64,000 nucleotides of DNA from Nitrogeniibacter aestuarii (GCF_017309585.1 NZ_CP071321.1:62001-126000); one strand, 5' to 3'; counted from the first letter of the stretch, positions 26,705-35,922 are shown. The notes: generated by a model from the sequence alone, not told the origin. Made by a program: numbers and translations.

Positions 26705-27873
26705 GCGCGCCCCCGGAGGGTCCAGACGCGTAGGAACATCCATGCCCCCAGCAAGCAGGCCACGAGCAGGATCAGGAGAACGGGGCCGTCGTCCTTATAC
26801 GTATGGATCAACCAGACGACCACGATCGGGCCCATGGCCCGCGCGATGAGCGGTGGACTCCCGATCAGCCCGCTTGTGGCGGCGTATCGAGCGGGGCCTC
26901 CCAGCGCCAGGGGCGTGGTGGCCTTGAGGATCGTCAGCAGTCCCAGTCCGATGCCGTAGGTGAAGATGAACAGCAGGCACAAGGCAGGCTCCCACCGGGC
27001 CAGCCAGAGAGCCACCAGCGAAAGACACATGAGGCCCAAGGTGATCCAGCCCAGCTGGCCGACATTGAAGCGGGCGCCAAAGAGCACATCCAGGCTTCTG
27101 CCCAGCGCCTGAGCCGGCCCGATGCACGCAGCCAGTGCGACCGCGGTCCCCGGCGAGAAGCCGCGTGCCTGAAGCAGGCTGATTGCCACGACGGCAATGG
27201 CTGCCGTCACGAATCCGTACAGGGTGAAGCATCCGGTCAGCAGCATGAGCGTGTGCGGGCGAGAACGCGTCAGTCCCGCACCCTCCGTGCCGTCGAGTCG
27301 ACATGCCTCGGGAGCCGGCATCGGCGCTACTGTCCCGGCCAGGCGTAGCGGCCAGCTGGTGACGGCCGTGATTGCGTGCAGGGCGGCGAACACTTGCAGG
27401 GTGTCGCGCCAGCCGACAAGCCCCTCAAGATGAAAGGTGAGTGGCCAGAAGGCAGTGCTGGCCAGCCCGCCAACGATGGTCAACCACCCGATTCGCCGTC
27501 TGTGTTCCGACGGGTAGGACTGGACTACGGTGGCAAAGGCGGCGTCATAGAGTGTCATGCCCATCGCCAGCCCGAGGAGCGTCCACCCGGCGTAGAACTC
27601 TAGAACGGTGTGGGCGGATGACAGTCCCCAGAATGCCAGGGCAGCGATCAACGACCCCAGTGCCATAATGCGGCGAGCGCCCCAGCGCTCCATGGCCAGC
27701 CCCAGGGGGTAGGTGACCAGACCCCAGATCAGCAGGGCCACCGAAAAGGCTCCCGTGACCGTTTCCGGGTCGCAGCCCAGATCGCGCGCCATGGACCCGG
27801 CGAGGACGGCGAACGCGTAGTAGAGACTGCCCCAGGAGAGCAGTACAGTGGAGGACAGCCAGACCAGCAACAT
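26701..27873 (-). CDS. MFS transporter
   Basis: 390 aa with about 12 helices, typical MFS size. Motif A-like loop GLAMERWGARRIMALGSL after helix 2 and a similar loop after helix 8. First gene of the minus-strand phosphonate operon; divergent from the LysR gene with 105 bp between. It overlaps the HIT gene by 4 bp. Substrate unknown; phosphonate export or uptake of a precursor are both possible. Confidence 0.82.
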   Translation of the reverse strand: MLLVWLSSTVLLSWGSLYYAFAVLAGSMARDLGCDPETVTGAFSVALLIWGLVTYPLGLAMERWGARRIMALGSLIAALAFWGLSSAHTVLEFYAGWTLLGLAMGMTLYDAAFATVVQSYPSEHRRRIGWLTIVGGLASTAFWPLTFHLEGLVGWRDTLQVFAALHAITAVTSWPLRLAGTVAPMPAPEACRLDGTEGAGLTRSRPHTLMLLTGCFTLYGFVTAAIAVVAISLLQARGFSPGTAVALAACIGPAQALGRSLDVLFGARFNVGQLGWITLGLMCLSLVALWLARWEPALCLLFIFTYGIGLGLLTILKATTPLALGGPARYAATSGLIGSPPLIARAMGPIVVVWLIHTYKDDGPVLLILLVACLLGAWMFLRVWTLRGRA

Positions 27874-27978
27874 GATTCGTTATGTCATTTGCTTGTAATA
27901 TTTCCAGTGTCGTCCTGCCCGTAATGCTTATGCAATCGAGATTCTCTGATCCCCTGTTGACTGTTTTTCAACACACCG

Positions 27979-28887
27979 ATGTCTAGTCGCCCGCCTTTCA
28001 ATGCACTCCACGTCTTCTGTGTGGTCGTCAGGGAAGGCAGTTTTCGCGCCGCCGCGGCTGCCCTGAGTCTCACTCCGGGTGCGGTCAGCCGTCAGATCGG
28101 GCTTCTGGAGGCGCGCCTCAAAGTGACCCTGTTTGAGCGGGGCAGCAGTGGTCCGGCGATGCTCACGCCTGCCGGGCATCGGCTTCATGAGCGTGCTGCA
28201 GACCGGATAGAGGGGCTGCTTGAATTGCTGGACGGTGAATCCCACCCTGGACGACAGCACAAGCTCTTGGTCGACACCAGTGTGACGCTGGCCATGTACT
28301 GGCTCATTCCGCAGCTTCGTCTCTTCGGCGACCGGCATCCGGGGACTCTTGTGCAGGTCAGGACCGCCGATGGCGACATCGATCCGGCCTCGCCGGCGGA
28401 TGTCTTCATTCGCCGCGAGCCCAGCGAGCTTAGAGGACTGCCGGCCCAGCCATTGATGATGGAACGCTCTGTATTGGTGGCGGGGGCTGAATTTTCACGC
28501 GGAATTCAAGAGCGGCGCGGTGCAGGCCCCTTGGCCTTTGACGGCGACGTGCCACGGATCGGCATGCGTTCCCGCACGGATCTATGGCCGGCGTGGGGAA
28601 ACGCGCACGGTCACGTGGCTCTGGAGCCGACGCTGCTGTTCGACAACACCGTGCTCGCCATTCAGGCGACGCTACAGGGGCTTGGTGTGCTCGTGGTGCC
28701 GGAGATCTTCGTGGCCGAGATGTTGGCCTCCGGGAGCCTGTGCCGCTTGCATCCCCTGACGCTGGAGACTGGGCGCTACGCGTTTGCGGTCGGACGGACG
28801 AGAGACTCGATGCGAGTGCGTCAGTTTACCGACTGGTTGTCGGCGCAGGCCACCGGGGCGGGCGGAGTGCCCTTGCCCGTGATCTGA
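27979..28887 (+). CDS. LysR-family transcriptional regulator (GcvA-like)
   Basis: 302 aa. N-terminal winged helix FNALHVFCVVVREGSFRAAAAALSLTPGAVSRQIGLLEARLKVTLFERG at about residues 8-56, then an effector domain ending GLGVLVVPEIFVAE. Divergent from the phosphonate operon, so it is its likely regulator; LysR proteins usually bind between themselves and the genes they control. The 105-bp intergenic stretch is AT-rich and could hold the site; no clear T-N11-A palindrome was picked out by eye. Confidence 0.88.
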   Translation: MSSRPPFNALHVFCVVVREGSFRAAAAALSLTPGAVSRQIGLLEARLKVTLFERGSSGPAMLTPAGHRLHERAADRIEGLLELLDGESHPGRQHKLLVDTSVTLAMYWLIPQLRLFGDRHPGTLVQVRTADGDIDPASPADVFIRREPSELRGLPAQPLMMERSVLVAGAEFSRGIQERRGAGPLAFDGDVPRIGMRSRTDLWPAWGNAHGHVALEPTLLFDNTVLAIQATLQGLGVLVVPEIFVAEMLASGSLCRLHPLTLETGRYAFAVGRTRDSMRVRQFTDWLSAQATGAGGVPLPVI

Positions 28888-28937
28888 CGCGCTGGCGCGC
28901 GGCTTGCGAGCCGGCTCTGATCGGCCGCCGAGCGCCC

Positions 28938-29852
28938 TCAATACCGCTTCGGCACGTAAAGCGCTTCCGGCATGTCACTGCGCTCGTAGTCCGGATTGAA
29001 CACCCGCTCCGGCAGGGAAATCGGCTCACGCGGCACGTCTTCATACGGCACCTGATCCAGCAGGTGCGCAATGCAGTTGAGTCGTGCCCGTTTCTTGTCG
29101 TTGCCCTCGACGATGTACCACGGCGCTTCCTGGATGTTGGTGCGCGCCAGCATCTCCTCCTTGGCCATGGTGTAGTCCTCCCAGCGCACACGGGACTGCA
29201 GGTCCATGGGGCTGAGCTTCCACTGCTTGAGCGGGTCGTGGATGCGCATGAGGAAGCGCAGTTGCTGCTCCTCGTCCGAGAGCGAGAACCAGTACTTGAT
29301 GAGGCGCACGCCGGAGCGCACGATCATGCGCTCGAACTCGGGGACGTCCTGAAAGAACTGCTCCACTTCATCGGGTGAGGCAAAGCCCATCACGCGCTCG
29401 ACCCCGGCGCGGTTGTACCAGGAGCGATCGAACAGCACGATCTCGCCGGCGGCGGGCAGGTGCGGCACGTAGCGCTGGAAATACCACTGGGTCTTTTCCC
29501 GCTCGGTGGGCTTGGCCAGCGCAACCACTTTGCAGGTGCGCGGATTGAGGCGCTGGGTGATGCGCTTGATCACGCTGCCCTTGCCGGCCGAATCACGGCC
29601 CTCGAACAGCACCACGACCTTCTCGCCCGTGTGCTCCACCCAGTCCTGCAGCTTGATCAGCTCGGCCTGCAACTCGATCAGCGCCAGGAAGTAGGTGCGC
29701 CGGTCGATGGTTTCCGGGTGCGCCTTCTTGTAGATCTTGCGTAGTTCGAGGGACAGGGCGGGTTCGGACAGTTCCAGCTCGACGTCTTCGTCCAGTTCGT
29801 CGTCCAGTTCGGCCTTGAGCCATTCGAGGGTGTCCTGGGGCAGGTCGGACAT
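28938..29852 (-). CDS. ppk2: Polyphosphate kinase 2 (PPK2, class I)
   Basis: 304 aa. Walker A G-R-D-S-A-G-K-G at residues 85-92 (FEGRDSAGKGSVIKRI), the lid/Walker B segment FDRSWYNRAGVERVMGF at about 141-157, RIHDPLKQWKLSPMDLQSRVRWEDYTMAKEEM, and the terminal NCIAHLLDQVPYED. An acidic N-terminal extension precedes the kinase core. It uses polyphosphate to make nucleoside di- or triphosphates. Convergent with the LysR gene, 50 bp apart; transcribed on its own. Confidence 0.94.
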   Translation of the reverse strand: MSDLPQDTLEWLKAELDDELDEDVELELSEPALSLELRKIYKKAHPETIDRRTYFLALIELQAELIKLQDWVEHTGEKVVVLFEGRDSAGKGSVIKRITQRLNPRTCKVVALAKPTEREKTQWYFQRYVPHLPAAGEIVLFDRSWYNRAGVERVMGFASPDEVEQFFQDVPEFERMIVRSGVRLIKYWFSLSDEEQQLRFLMRIHDPLKQWKLSPMDLQSRVRWEDYTMAKEEMLARTNIQEAPWYIVEGNDKKRARLNCIAHLLDQVPYEDVPREPISLPERVFNPDYERSDMPEALYVPKRY

Positions 29853-30050
29853 GGCGCGGTACTCCTTCGGTGGTGCGCTGAGGTCAAACGAATATTGTGC
29901 GCCTGATTGCGCGACAAAGTGATGTCAGCGGGGGCGGTTTCGGATCATGTGCGCTGTCATCATTTTTTCGGGTGGCCGACATGTGCGCGTCATCGCGCGT
30001 GCTTAAGGTGGAGCGCTTCGAATTCACCCGTCGCCTCCGGAGACCCCGCC

Positions 30051-31991
30051 ATGACGCACCGCCTCAAACCTGTTGCCGCCGCCATGCTGCTCGGCCTGTC
30101 CACCCAGTTGTTCGCTGCCGGTTGTTCCGGCCATCTCGTGTTCGGCGACCTCGATTCCGGTGTCGCCGACCGCGCCGTGGGCGACGCCTGCCTGAGCGAA
30201 CTGATCGACGCCACGCCCAACACCTGGGGCAACCACGGCCAGTTCGTGTCCCATGTGGCCCGCACCACCCTCAAGCGCGAGGTGCGCCGCACCCTGAACC
30301 ACCGTGAGCGCGCCCGCCTCGTGAAGGCGGCGGCACACTCCGACATCGGCAAGACGCTGGAGGTGAAGATCATCACCATGGGTGATTTCCACGGCAACCT
30401 GCGCCCGACCGGCACGCGCAGCATCGACGGTGCCACCTTCGATCGTGGCGGTGCGGAGTATGTGTCGGCGGTGGTGAAGGAGAAGCTGACGGCCTACCCG
30501 AACACCGCGTTCGTGCACGCCGGCGATCTTATCGGCGCCAGCCCGCTGCTCTCCGCCCTGTTCCACGACGAGCCGACCATCGAAGCCATGAACGAGATGG
30601 GTCTGATGGTCAATGCCGTGGGCAACCATGAATTCGACGAAGGTCGCGAAGAGCTGCTGCGCATGCAGTACGGCAACCAGCTCGGTGGCAACGGCTGCCA
30701 CCCCACCGACGGTTGCCAGGACGGTGACGACTTCGGCGGCGCCGACTTCCAGTTCCTGGCCGCCAACGTGGTCGATACGGCCAGCGGCAAGACCCTGTTC
30801 CCGGCCTACAAGATCATGAACTTCAAGGGCAACAAGGTCGCCTTCATCGGCATGACGCTGGAGAACACGCCGGCCATCGTGACGCCTTCCGGCGTGGCCG
30901 GCCTGAGCTTCAAGGACGAGGCCGATACGGTCAACGCGCTGGTGCCGCACCTGCGCCGCCACGGGGTGAAGAGCATCGTGGTGGTGGTGCATGAAGGCGG
31001 GTTTGCCACCGGCGGCAGCAATGCCTGCGAGGGCGTCTCGGGCCCGATCGTCGACATCGTGGCGCGTCTGGACGACGCGGTCGATGCGGTCATTACCGGC
31101 CACACCCATCAGGCCTACATCTGTCAGCTGCCGAATGCGGCAGGCCGCAACATTCTCGTGACCGCCGGCTCGCCCTATGGCCGTTTCCTCACTGACATCA
31201 CGCTGACGCTCGACACGAAGAAAAAGGACGTGATCGCCACCGCCGCCGAAAACACCGAACTGCTGTTCGAACAGGGCGTGGCCCCCAAGGACGCGGCCAT
31301 CACCGCGCTGATCGACAAGTACGATGCGCTGGCCGCGCCGCTGGAGAACCGCGTCATCGGCCACAACGCGGACGTGCTCAGCCGCACTGCCAACGCCGCC
31401 GGCGAGTCGGTGCTCGGAGACGTGATTGCCGATGCCCAGTACAACGCCACCAGGGACGCCGGCTTTGGCGACGCCGTGGTTGCGTTCATGAACCCGGGCG
31501 GTATTCGCGCCGACATCGGCTATGCCCAGATCGGTAGCGAAGGCGACGGCAACATCACCTACGGCGAAGGTTTCACCGTGCAGCCGTTCGGCAACTCGCT
31601 GGTCACCATGACCCTCACCGGCGCGCAGATCGAAACCCTGCTCGAGCAGCAGTTCATGGGCTGCACCAACAACCAGCCCTTCAACCGCATCATGCAGGTC
31701 TCCGATGGCTTCAGCTACACCTGGGACGCCAACGGCCCGGCGTGTGACAAGGTGAATCCCGCCAGCATCACCCTCAACGGCGCGCCCATCGATCTGTCAG
31801 CCAGCTACCGCGTGACGGTCAACAGCTTCCTGGCCGATGGAGGTGACAACTTCAGTGTGCTGGCCGAAGGCACCGACCGGCTGGGCGGCGCGCAGGATGT
31901 GGATGCCCTGGAAGCCTGGTTCAACACCTATGGTGTGGTCGATCCGGTGACCTATCCGACGGCGCTGCAGCGGATTCAGCGCTTGAACTGA
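30051..31991 (+). CDS. Periplasmic 5'-nucleotidase/metallophosphatase (UshA-like)
   Basis: 646 aa from ATG 30051, behind CCGGAGACC. Signal peptide MTHRLKPVAAAMLLGLSTQLFAA. A metallophosphoesterase domain follows with the motifs IITMGDFHGN, VHAGDLIGASP, GNHEFDEGRE and ITGHTHQAY. The C-terminal 5'-nucleotidase domain begins around residue 470, with ESVLGDVIADAQYNAT and FMNPGGIRADIG. An extra N-terminal block of about 80 residues with paired cysteines precedes the catalytic part. It would release phosphate from nucleotides in the periplasm. Confidence 0.9.
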   Translation: MTHRLKPVAAAMLLGLSTQLFAAGCSGHLVFGDLDSGVADRAVGDACLSELIDATPNTWGNHGQFVSHVARTTLKREVRRTLNHRERARLVKAAAHSDIGKTLEVKIITMGDFHGNLRPTGTRSIDGATFDRGGAEYVSAVVKEKLTAYPNTAFVHAGDLIGASPLLSALFHDEPTIEAMNEMGLMVNAVGNHEFDEGREELLRMQYGNQLGGNGCHPTDGCQDGDDFGGADFQFLAANVVDTASGKTLFPAYKIMNFKGNKVAFIGMTLENTPAIVTPSGVAGLSFKDEADTVNALVPHLRRHGVKSIVVVVHEGGFATGGSNACEGVSGPIVDIVARLDDAVDAVITGHTHQAYICQLPNAAGRNILVTAGSPYGRFLTDITLTLDTKKKDVIATAAENTELLFEQGVAPKDAAITALIDKYDALAAPLENRVIGHNADVLSRTANAAGESVLGDVIADAQYNATRDAGFGDAVVAFMNPGGIRADIGYAQIGSEGDGNITYGEGFTVQPFGNSLVTMTLTGAQIETLLEQQFMGCTNNQPFNRIMQVSDGFSYTWDANGPACDKVNPASITLNGAPIDLSASYRVTVNSFLADGGDNFSVLAEGTDRLGGAQDVDALEAWFNTYGVVDPVTYPTALQRIQRLN

Positions 31992-32012
31992 GTGCCGCTG
32001 AACTGAGCCCGG

Positions 32013-32044
32013 GAGCCGCGCATCGCCGCGGCTCTTCTTCTGTT
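32013..32044 (+). terminator. Rho-independent-type terminator after the 5'-nucleotidase
   Basis: GAGCCGCG / CGCGGCTC, 8-bp stem with a 6-nt loop, followed by TTCTTCTGTT, 22 bp past the stop. Confidence 0.6.
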
Positions 32045-32048
32045 TTAA

Positions 32049-32070
32049 AATGCAACCAAATGGTTGCATT
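32049..32070. promoter_or_regulatory. Palindromic ArsR-type operator
   Basis: AATGCAACCA - AA - TGGTTGCATT: a perfect 10-bp inverted repeat with a 2-bp centre, 54 bp before the SRPBCC start. ArsR repressors that travel with SRPBCC genes bind palindromes of this kind, so autorepression by the 32566 product is likely. Confidence 0.65.
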
Positions 32071-32123
32071 AACCGACAGCCTGTGTTCTGATGGCCACTC
32101 ACCCCGACGCCAAGGAGCTCACC

Positions 32124-32561
32124 ATGAAAAACGTGATTGAACGCGAGATTGTCATCCGTGCCTCCCAGGCGCGCATTTACGACGCCATCGCCAACCCCGC
32201 GGAGGTGGTCAAGTGGTTTCCCGAAACGCTGGAGGGTCGCTACGAGGTGGGTGAGCAGCCGATCTTCGGTTTCGGCGATCATGGCCGCAATCAGTTGTGC
32301 ATCGTCGCGGCGCAGCCGCACACCTATTTCGCCTACCGCTGGGTGCCGGGCGCCGCGCATTTTCTGGGCGATGTGATGAGCGTGCCCAATACCCTGGTCG
32401 AGTTTCGCATCGAGCCCCTGGGCGACGGGACCTGCCGCCTCACCCTGACCGAGTCCGGGTTTGCCGATCTGCCCGCCGACGTGATGCGCTCGGCCTTTGA
32501 CGACAACTCGGGTGGATGGACCTTCATGCTCGGTCGCCTCGAAGACTACTTTGCGGCCTGA
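32124..32561 (+). CDS. SRPBCC/AHSA1-domain protein
   Basis: 145 aa from ATG 32124 behind AAGGAGCTC. START-like fold of the activator-of-Hsp90-homologue group: VIEREIVIRASQARIYDAIANPAEVVKWFPETLEG at the N-terminus and FADLPADVMRSAFDDNSGGWTFMLGRLEDYF at the C-terminus. It is followed 4 bp later by an ArsR repressor, a common two-gene module whose ligand is generally unknown. A palindrome upstream fits control by that repressor. Confidence 0.85.
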   Translation: MKNVIEREIVIRASQARIYDAIANPAEVVKWFPETLEGRYEVGEQPIFGFGDHGRNQLCIVAAQPHTYFAYRWVPGAAHFLGDVMSVPNTLVEFRIEPLGDGTCRLTLTESGFADLPADVMRSAFDDNSGGWTFMLGRLEDYFAA

Positions 32562-32565
32562 TCCC

Positions 32566-32886
32566 ATGCAGGAGGCACACATCTACAAGGCCCTGGGCGA
32601 TCCGACCCGGCTGGAAATGCTCCGGCGGCTGTCGATGCAGGCGGGGGCAAGCATCGGTGAGTTGTCGGCTGGTCTGGGCATGTCGCGCCAGGGGGCACGA
32701 AAGCAACTGCAGGTACTGGTGGATGCGAACGTGGTGCGGCTCATGCAACGGGGCCGCCAGACCGAGGTGGTGCTGGCGCCCGAGGCGCTTGCGCAAGCCC
32801 GCGAGTTCATTGCCTGCATGGAACGTGACTGGGACGCCCGGCTGGGTCGCTTGAAGCAACTGCTGGAGTCCGATCCCGGCACGTGA
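32566..32886 (+). CDS. ArsR-family transcriptional regulator
   Basis: 106 aa from ATG 32566. Winged helix with YKALGDPTRLEMLRRLSMQAGASIGELSAGLGMSRQGARKQLQVLVDANVVRLMQRGRQTEVVL. No metal-binding ELCVCDL-type motif is present, so it is of the non-metal branch linked to SRPBCC proteins. Cotranscribed with the gene before it; probably represses the pair through the palindrome at 32049. Confidence 0.88.
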   Translation: MQEAHIYKALGDPTRLEMLRRLSMQAGASIGELSAGLGMSRQGARKQLQVLVDANVVRLMQRGRQTEVVLAPEALAQAREFIACMERDWDARLGRLKQLLESDPGT

Positions 32887-32911
32887 TGCCGGGCCATGAC
32901 AGTGAGCCGGG

Positions 32912-33436
32912 CTAGCCGACGCCGGTGCCGCGGGTGGCCGCGCCCTGGGCGGCGGTGCGCCGGTAGGTTTCCTGAACCAGCCAGGCGTCGTGGCTGGCGC
33001 GGTGGCGCACCAGGTGCGCCTCTTTCTGGACCTGCCGCTTGGTGGCGTGCCAGAGTGCCATCTGCGACTCGCTGAGAATCATGTCGAGCATGCTCACCTG
33101 GAACTGCATGTCCTGACCCGCTTCATGAAACAGCGTGATCAACCAGGGTTTGTCCACCACCCAGCCATCGGTGTAGAGCGTGTAGCCGGCGAGCATGTCA
33201 TTGAGCAGGGCGGCCACTTCGGTCACCGGCTTGCCGAAGGTGGCCAGCTGTTGTCGCGAGATGCCGTGGACGCTTTCGGCCTGCTCGGACCAGAAGGTCC
33301 AGGAGGGTGCCGGCTTGATCAGCGTACAGAAGCGTCGCCCAGCATCGAGCGCCACGCCAATCTCGATCGGGTAGCTTGTACCGCCAAAGCCGGAGGCTTC
33401 GACGTCAATGATGTACGGGATGGCGGGTCGATGCAT
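32912..33436 (-). CDS. DEDDh-type 3'-5' exonuclease (DnaQ-like)
   Basis: 174 aa. Exo I motif IDVEASG at residues 10-16 (D11, E13), SVHGISRQQL as in the DnaQ family, Exo II region TDGWVVDKPWL, and Exo III HRASHDAWL near residue 148, giving the DEDDh set. Short length without extra domains suggests a stand-alone nuclease for RNA or short DNA. Convergent with the ArsR gene. Confidence 0.8.
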   Translation of the reverse strand: MHRPAIPYIIDVEASGFGGTSYPIEIGVALDAGRRFCTLIKPAPSWTFWSEQAESVHGISRQQLATFGKPVTEVAALLNDMLAGYTLYTDGWVVDKPWLITLFHEAGQDMQFQVSMLDMILSESQMALWHATKRQVQKEAHLVRHRASHDAWLVQETYRRTAAQGAATRGTGVG

Positions 33437-33551
33437 TGAGGGTCGGGGCCAGCGTTGTCAATGCATGGTAAAGCCGTATGGCCGGGGGTGGAAGCACGTT
33501 GTGTCGTGCCCGCCGGCTGTAACTCGCAGACGGGTCGTGGTGACGGGGCGC

Positions 33552-34157
33552 TCACCACAGCTTGTACCACGGCTTTTTCGACGAGCCGGCCGCTGGGTCG
33601 TGGTCAGTGGCATGCGAGTCGGAGACGCAGGGGTAGGGGGCCGTCTTGGTGCCTTCAACGAATCCGTAAATGGCCAGTGCGCTGCCTTGTTCGACGGGGA
33701 TCACCTTGCTGCAATCGTGCACCGTGATCCCGGTCGCGATGGCTGCGCCCAGCGCCGCATCATGAAGCGGCAGCGACATCTTTTCGATATAGCCCAGATA
33801 GAGCGGTGCCAGCCGCTCGTGCGAGCCCTTGAACGACAGCGGGGAGAGTTTTGCCGACGCGTAGTCGTGATCGACCTCTTCCTGGCTGATGGGGCTACCG
33901 AGCTGGCGCAAGGTGGTGAACATGACGTTCATCAGCTTGGGCCCATCGGTATTGGCCTGCTCGGACAGGACGGTGGTGCCCGGTTCGACCTCGGGGTCGA
34001 ATTCAAAGCTGCGGTACATCAGTGACCCGGCCATGCGTGACACTGAGAGGATGAGTGTTTCCGGGTGAAACTGGTCGTTTGTCGTCAGGCGGGCCCGGCT
34101 TGCCTGATTGAAGAAATTGGCCGCTTCAATCAGGGCCTGGTACTGGTCGTCACTCAA
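33552..34157 (-). CDS. Hypothetical protein
   Basis: About 201 aa if translation begins at TTG 34157, which has GGAGAA at the right distance; the open frame extends to ATG 34247, but that added stretch is low-complexity. The core is mixed alpha/beta with no transmembrane segment: SDDQYQALIEAANFFNQASRARLTTNDQFHPETLILSVSRMAGSLMYRSFEFD, then a helical middle and GAAIATGITVHDCSKVIPVE. No known family recognised. It stands alone between the exonuclease and sbmA. Confidence 0.6.
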   Translation of the reverse strand: MSDDQYQALIEAANFFNQASRARLTTNDQFHPETLILSVSRMAGSLMYRSFEFDPEVEPGTTVLSEQANTDGPKLMNVMFTTLRQLGSPISQEEVDHDYASAKLSPLSFKGSHERLAPLYLGYIEKMSLPLHDAALGAAIATGITVHDCSKVIPVEQGSALAIYGFVEGTKTAPYPCVSDSHATDHDPAAGSSKKPWYKLW

Positions 34158-34374
34158 CGCGGTTCTCCGTCGGCAGTGGGGTCGTCCCGAAGGGGGCGGG
34201 ACGTTGTCGGCGAAGATAGCGGAGTCTGGGGAAAAGTGAAACGTCATAAATCACTCGCGGCCCGGGCGCAGGTCGCGGCGGTGATCAGTCCGGGGGCGGG
34301 CCGTGAGCCGCGCACGCCCGCGAGGTGTGGGCGGAGGCCGGGCAAGGCCCTGTCATCCGCCCGGACGTCAACGC

Positions 34375-35628
34375 TCAGGCGTCGTTCACCGGCACGGGTA
34401 CCGCCTGGCCGGTCAGCTCGATGTCCGACAGCGGCTGCCCCTCCAGCGTGGCTTCAAAGGCCTTGAGACGCTTGTGGATGGACAGCAACTCCACGATGGT
34501 GGTCCAGGAGTTCACCAGGTACTGGAAGGAGTTTTCCACCTGGTTGAAGGCATTGAGAATCCGCTGCATCACGCCCAGCGTGAACGCACCGGCCACGATG
34601 GACGGGGCGAGGGCAATCAACGGGACGAACTGGCCGATGTTGATGTAGCCGAAGCGCACCACATTGAAGTACAGGTAATGGAAGTACAGGCGGAAGTAGT
34701 TCTGGCGCACGTCGGCGAACAACTCGCCGAGGGTGAGCGGATGGGCACGGTGTTCGTGGTCTTCCCCCAGCACCAGTTCTTTCCGGTAGGCCGCTTCGAC
34801 CCGTTGGTTCTTGAACTCCAGCCCCGGTAGCTTGATGCCGGCCAGCCCGAGCAGGAAGGTGCCGAAAATCGACCAGATGATGGCCACGAACACCAGCGCA
34901 TGCGGCACTTCGCCGATCAGGGGCAGTTCCTTCACCTGCTCCGAAAGCAGCCACAGGATGGGCAGAAAGGCGATCAGGGTCATGATGGATTCGAGCAGGC
35001 TGACGCCCAGATTCTCCACAATGGTGGCGAAACGCATGGTGTCTTCCTGAATCCGCTGGGAAGCCCCTTCGATATGGCGCAGGCGCTGCCAGTGCTTGGT
35101 GTAGTAGTCGGTCATCGCTGTGCGCCAGCGGAACACGAAGTGACTCACGAAGAAGCGGTTGAACACCGCCACGGCCACCGCGATCATGATGATCCAAGCC
35201 ACTGTCGCCAGCTCGCTGAAATAGTCACCGATCTGCACCGTGCCGGGCTTGGACAGCGCGTTCTGGATCAGGTCGTAAAACCCCCCATACCACTCGTTGA
35301 GCATCACGCTCACTTCCACCTGAAACCAGGTGATGAACACGATCAGCCCCGAGCCGAACACCGACCATTTCGCCCATGGCTGCTTGCCGAAGAAGGACCA
35401 CGGAATCATGAACGCCAGGTAAGCCACCAGCATGTACTGGTAAAGCCACAGGTTGATGGTCGACTGCACCTCGGCGTTGTCGGTGGCCGCCACCGCGCCC
35501 GGAAAGTGCAGGCCGAGGTGTTGCCCGAGATCCGCCGCAAAGCCATACCAGGCGCCGATGCAGGCGCTGGCCCACAGCAAGAAGCTGAAGAAGAAGAGCT
35601 TGGGGCGCGGGAAGAAGGAATGGAACAT
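34375..35628 (-). CDS. sbmA: SbmA/BacA-family peptide transporter
   Basis: 417 aa from ATG 35628. Seven to eight helices with the family signatures MFHSFFPRPKLFFFSFLLWA at the N-terminus, WYGGFYDLIQNAL, RWRTAMTDYYTKHW, RIEGASQRIQEDTMRF (here RHIEG...) and SIHKRLKAFEATLEGQP at the C-terminus. Unlike YddA-type relatives it has no ATPase domain. SbmA imports proline-rich peptides, microcins and similar compounds using proton motive force. Single-gene unit. Confidence 0.92.
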   Translation of the reverse strand: MFHSFFPRPKLFFFSFLLWASACIGAWYGFAADLGQHLGLHFPGAVAATDNAEVQSTINLWLYQYMLVAYLAFMIPWSFFGKQPWAKWSVFGSGLIVFITWFQVEVSVMLNEWYGGFYDLIQNALSKPGTVQIGDYFSELATVAWIIMIAVAVAVFNRFFVSHFVFRWRTAMTDYYTKHWQRLRHIEGASQRIQEDTMRFATIVENLGVSLLESIMTLIAFLPILWLLSEQVKELPLIGEVPHALVFVAIIWSIFGTFLLGLAGIKLPGLEFKNQRVEAAYRKELVLGEDHEHRAHPLTLGELFADVRQNYFRLYFHYLYFNVVRFGYINIGQFVPLIALAPSIVAGAFTLGVMQRILNAFNQVENSFQYLVNSWTTIVELLSIHKRLKAFEATLEGQPLSDIELTGQAVPVPVNDA

Positions 35629-35817
35629 GGTCGCTACGTGCTCCGGCACAGGCCTGACGGCCACGGGGAATGATCCTGAGACGGGTCACGACCGGGTCGG
35701 TTCCCGGCCGGGCGAGATCCCGGCATGGCGTTGATGATACGTCGGGTCTGCAAAAGTGCGTCGTGAAGCATGCGACAGCAGCCGGGAACTCCGGCCACGG
35801 CCGGCTTGTCATTACCT

Positions 35818-35833
35818 ATAAGAATATGCTTAT
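35818..35833. promoter_or_regulatory. AT-rich palindrome upstream of the persulfide-dioxygenase-like gene
   Basis: ATAAG-AATATG-CTTAT lies in an AT-rich island 90 bp before ATG 35923, and a second inverted pair (ATGCTT / AAGCAT) overlaps its right half. ArsR-type persulfide sensors of the BigR/SqrR group often control such genes, but no such regulator is next to it here. Confidence 0.4.
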
Positions 35834-35922
35834 ATACGAAAAAGCATAAAGACCCATTCAAGCCACCGGACCCGTCGGGCGAAGCCCCGGCGATGACACC
35901 GGCCACGCATGGAGATCAGCCC

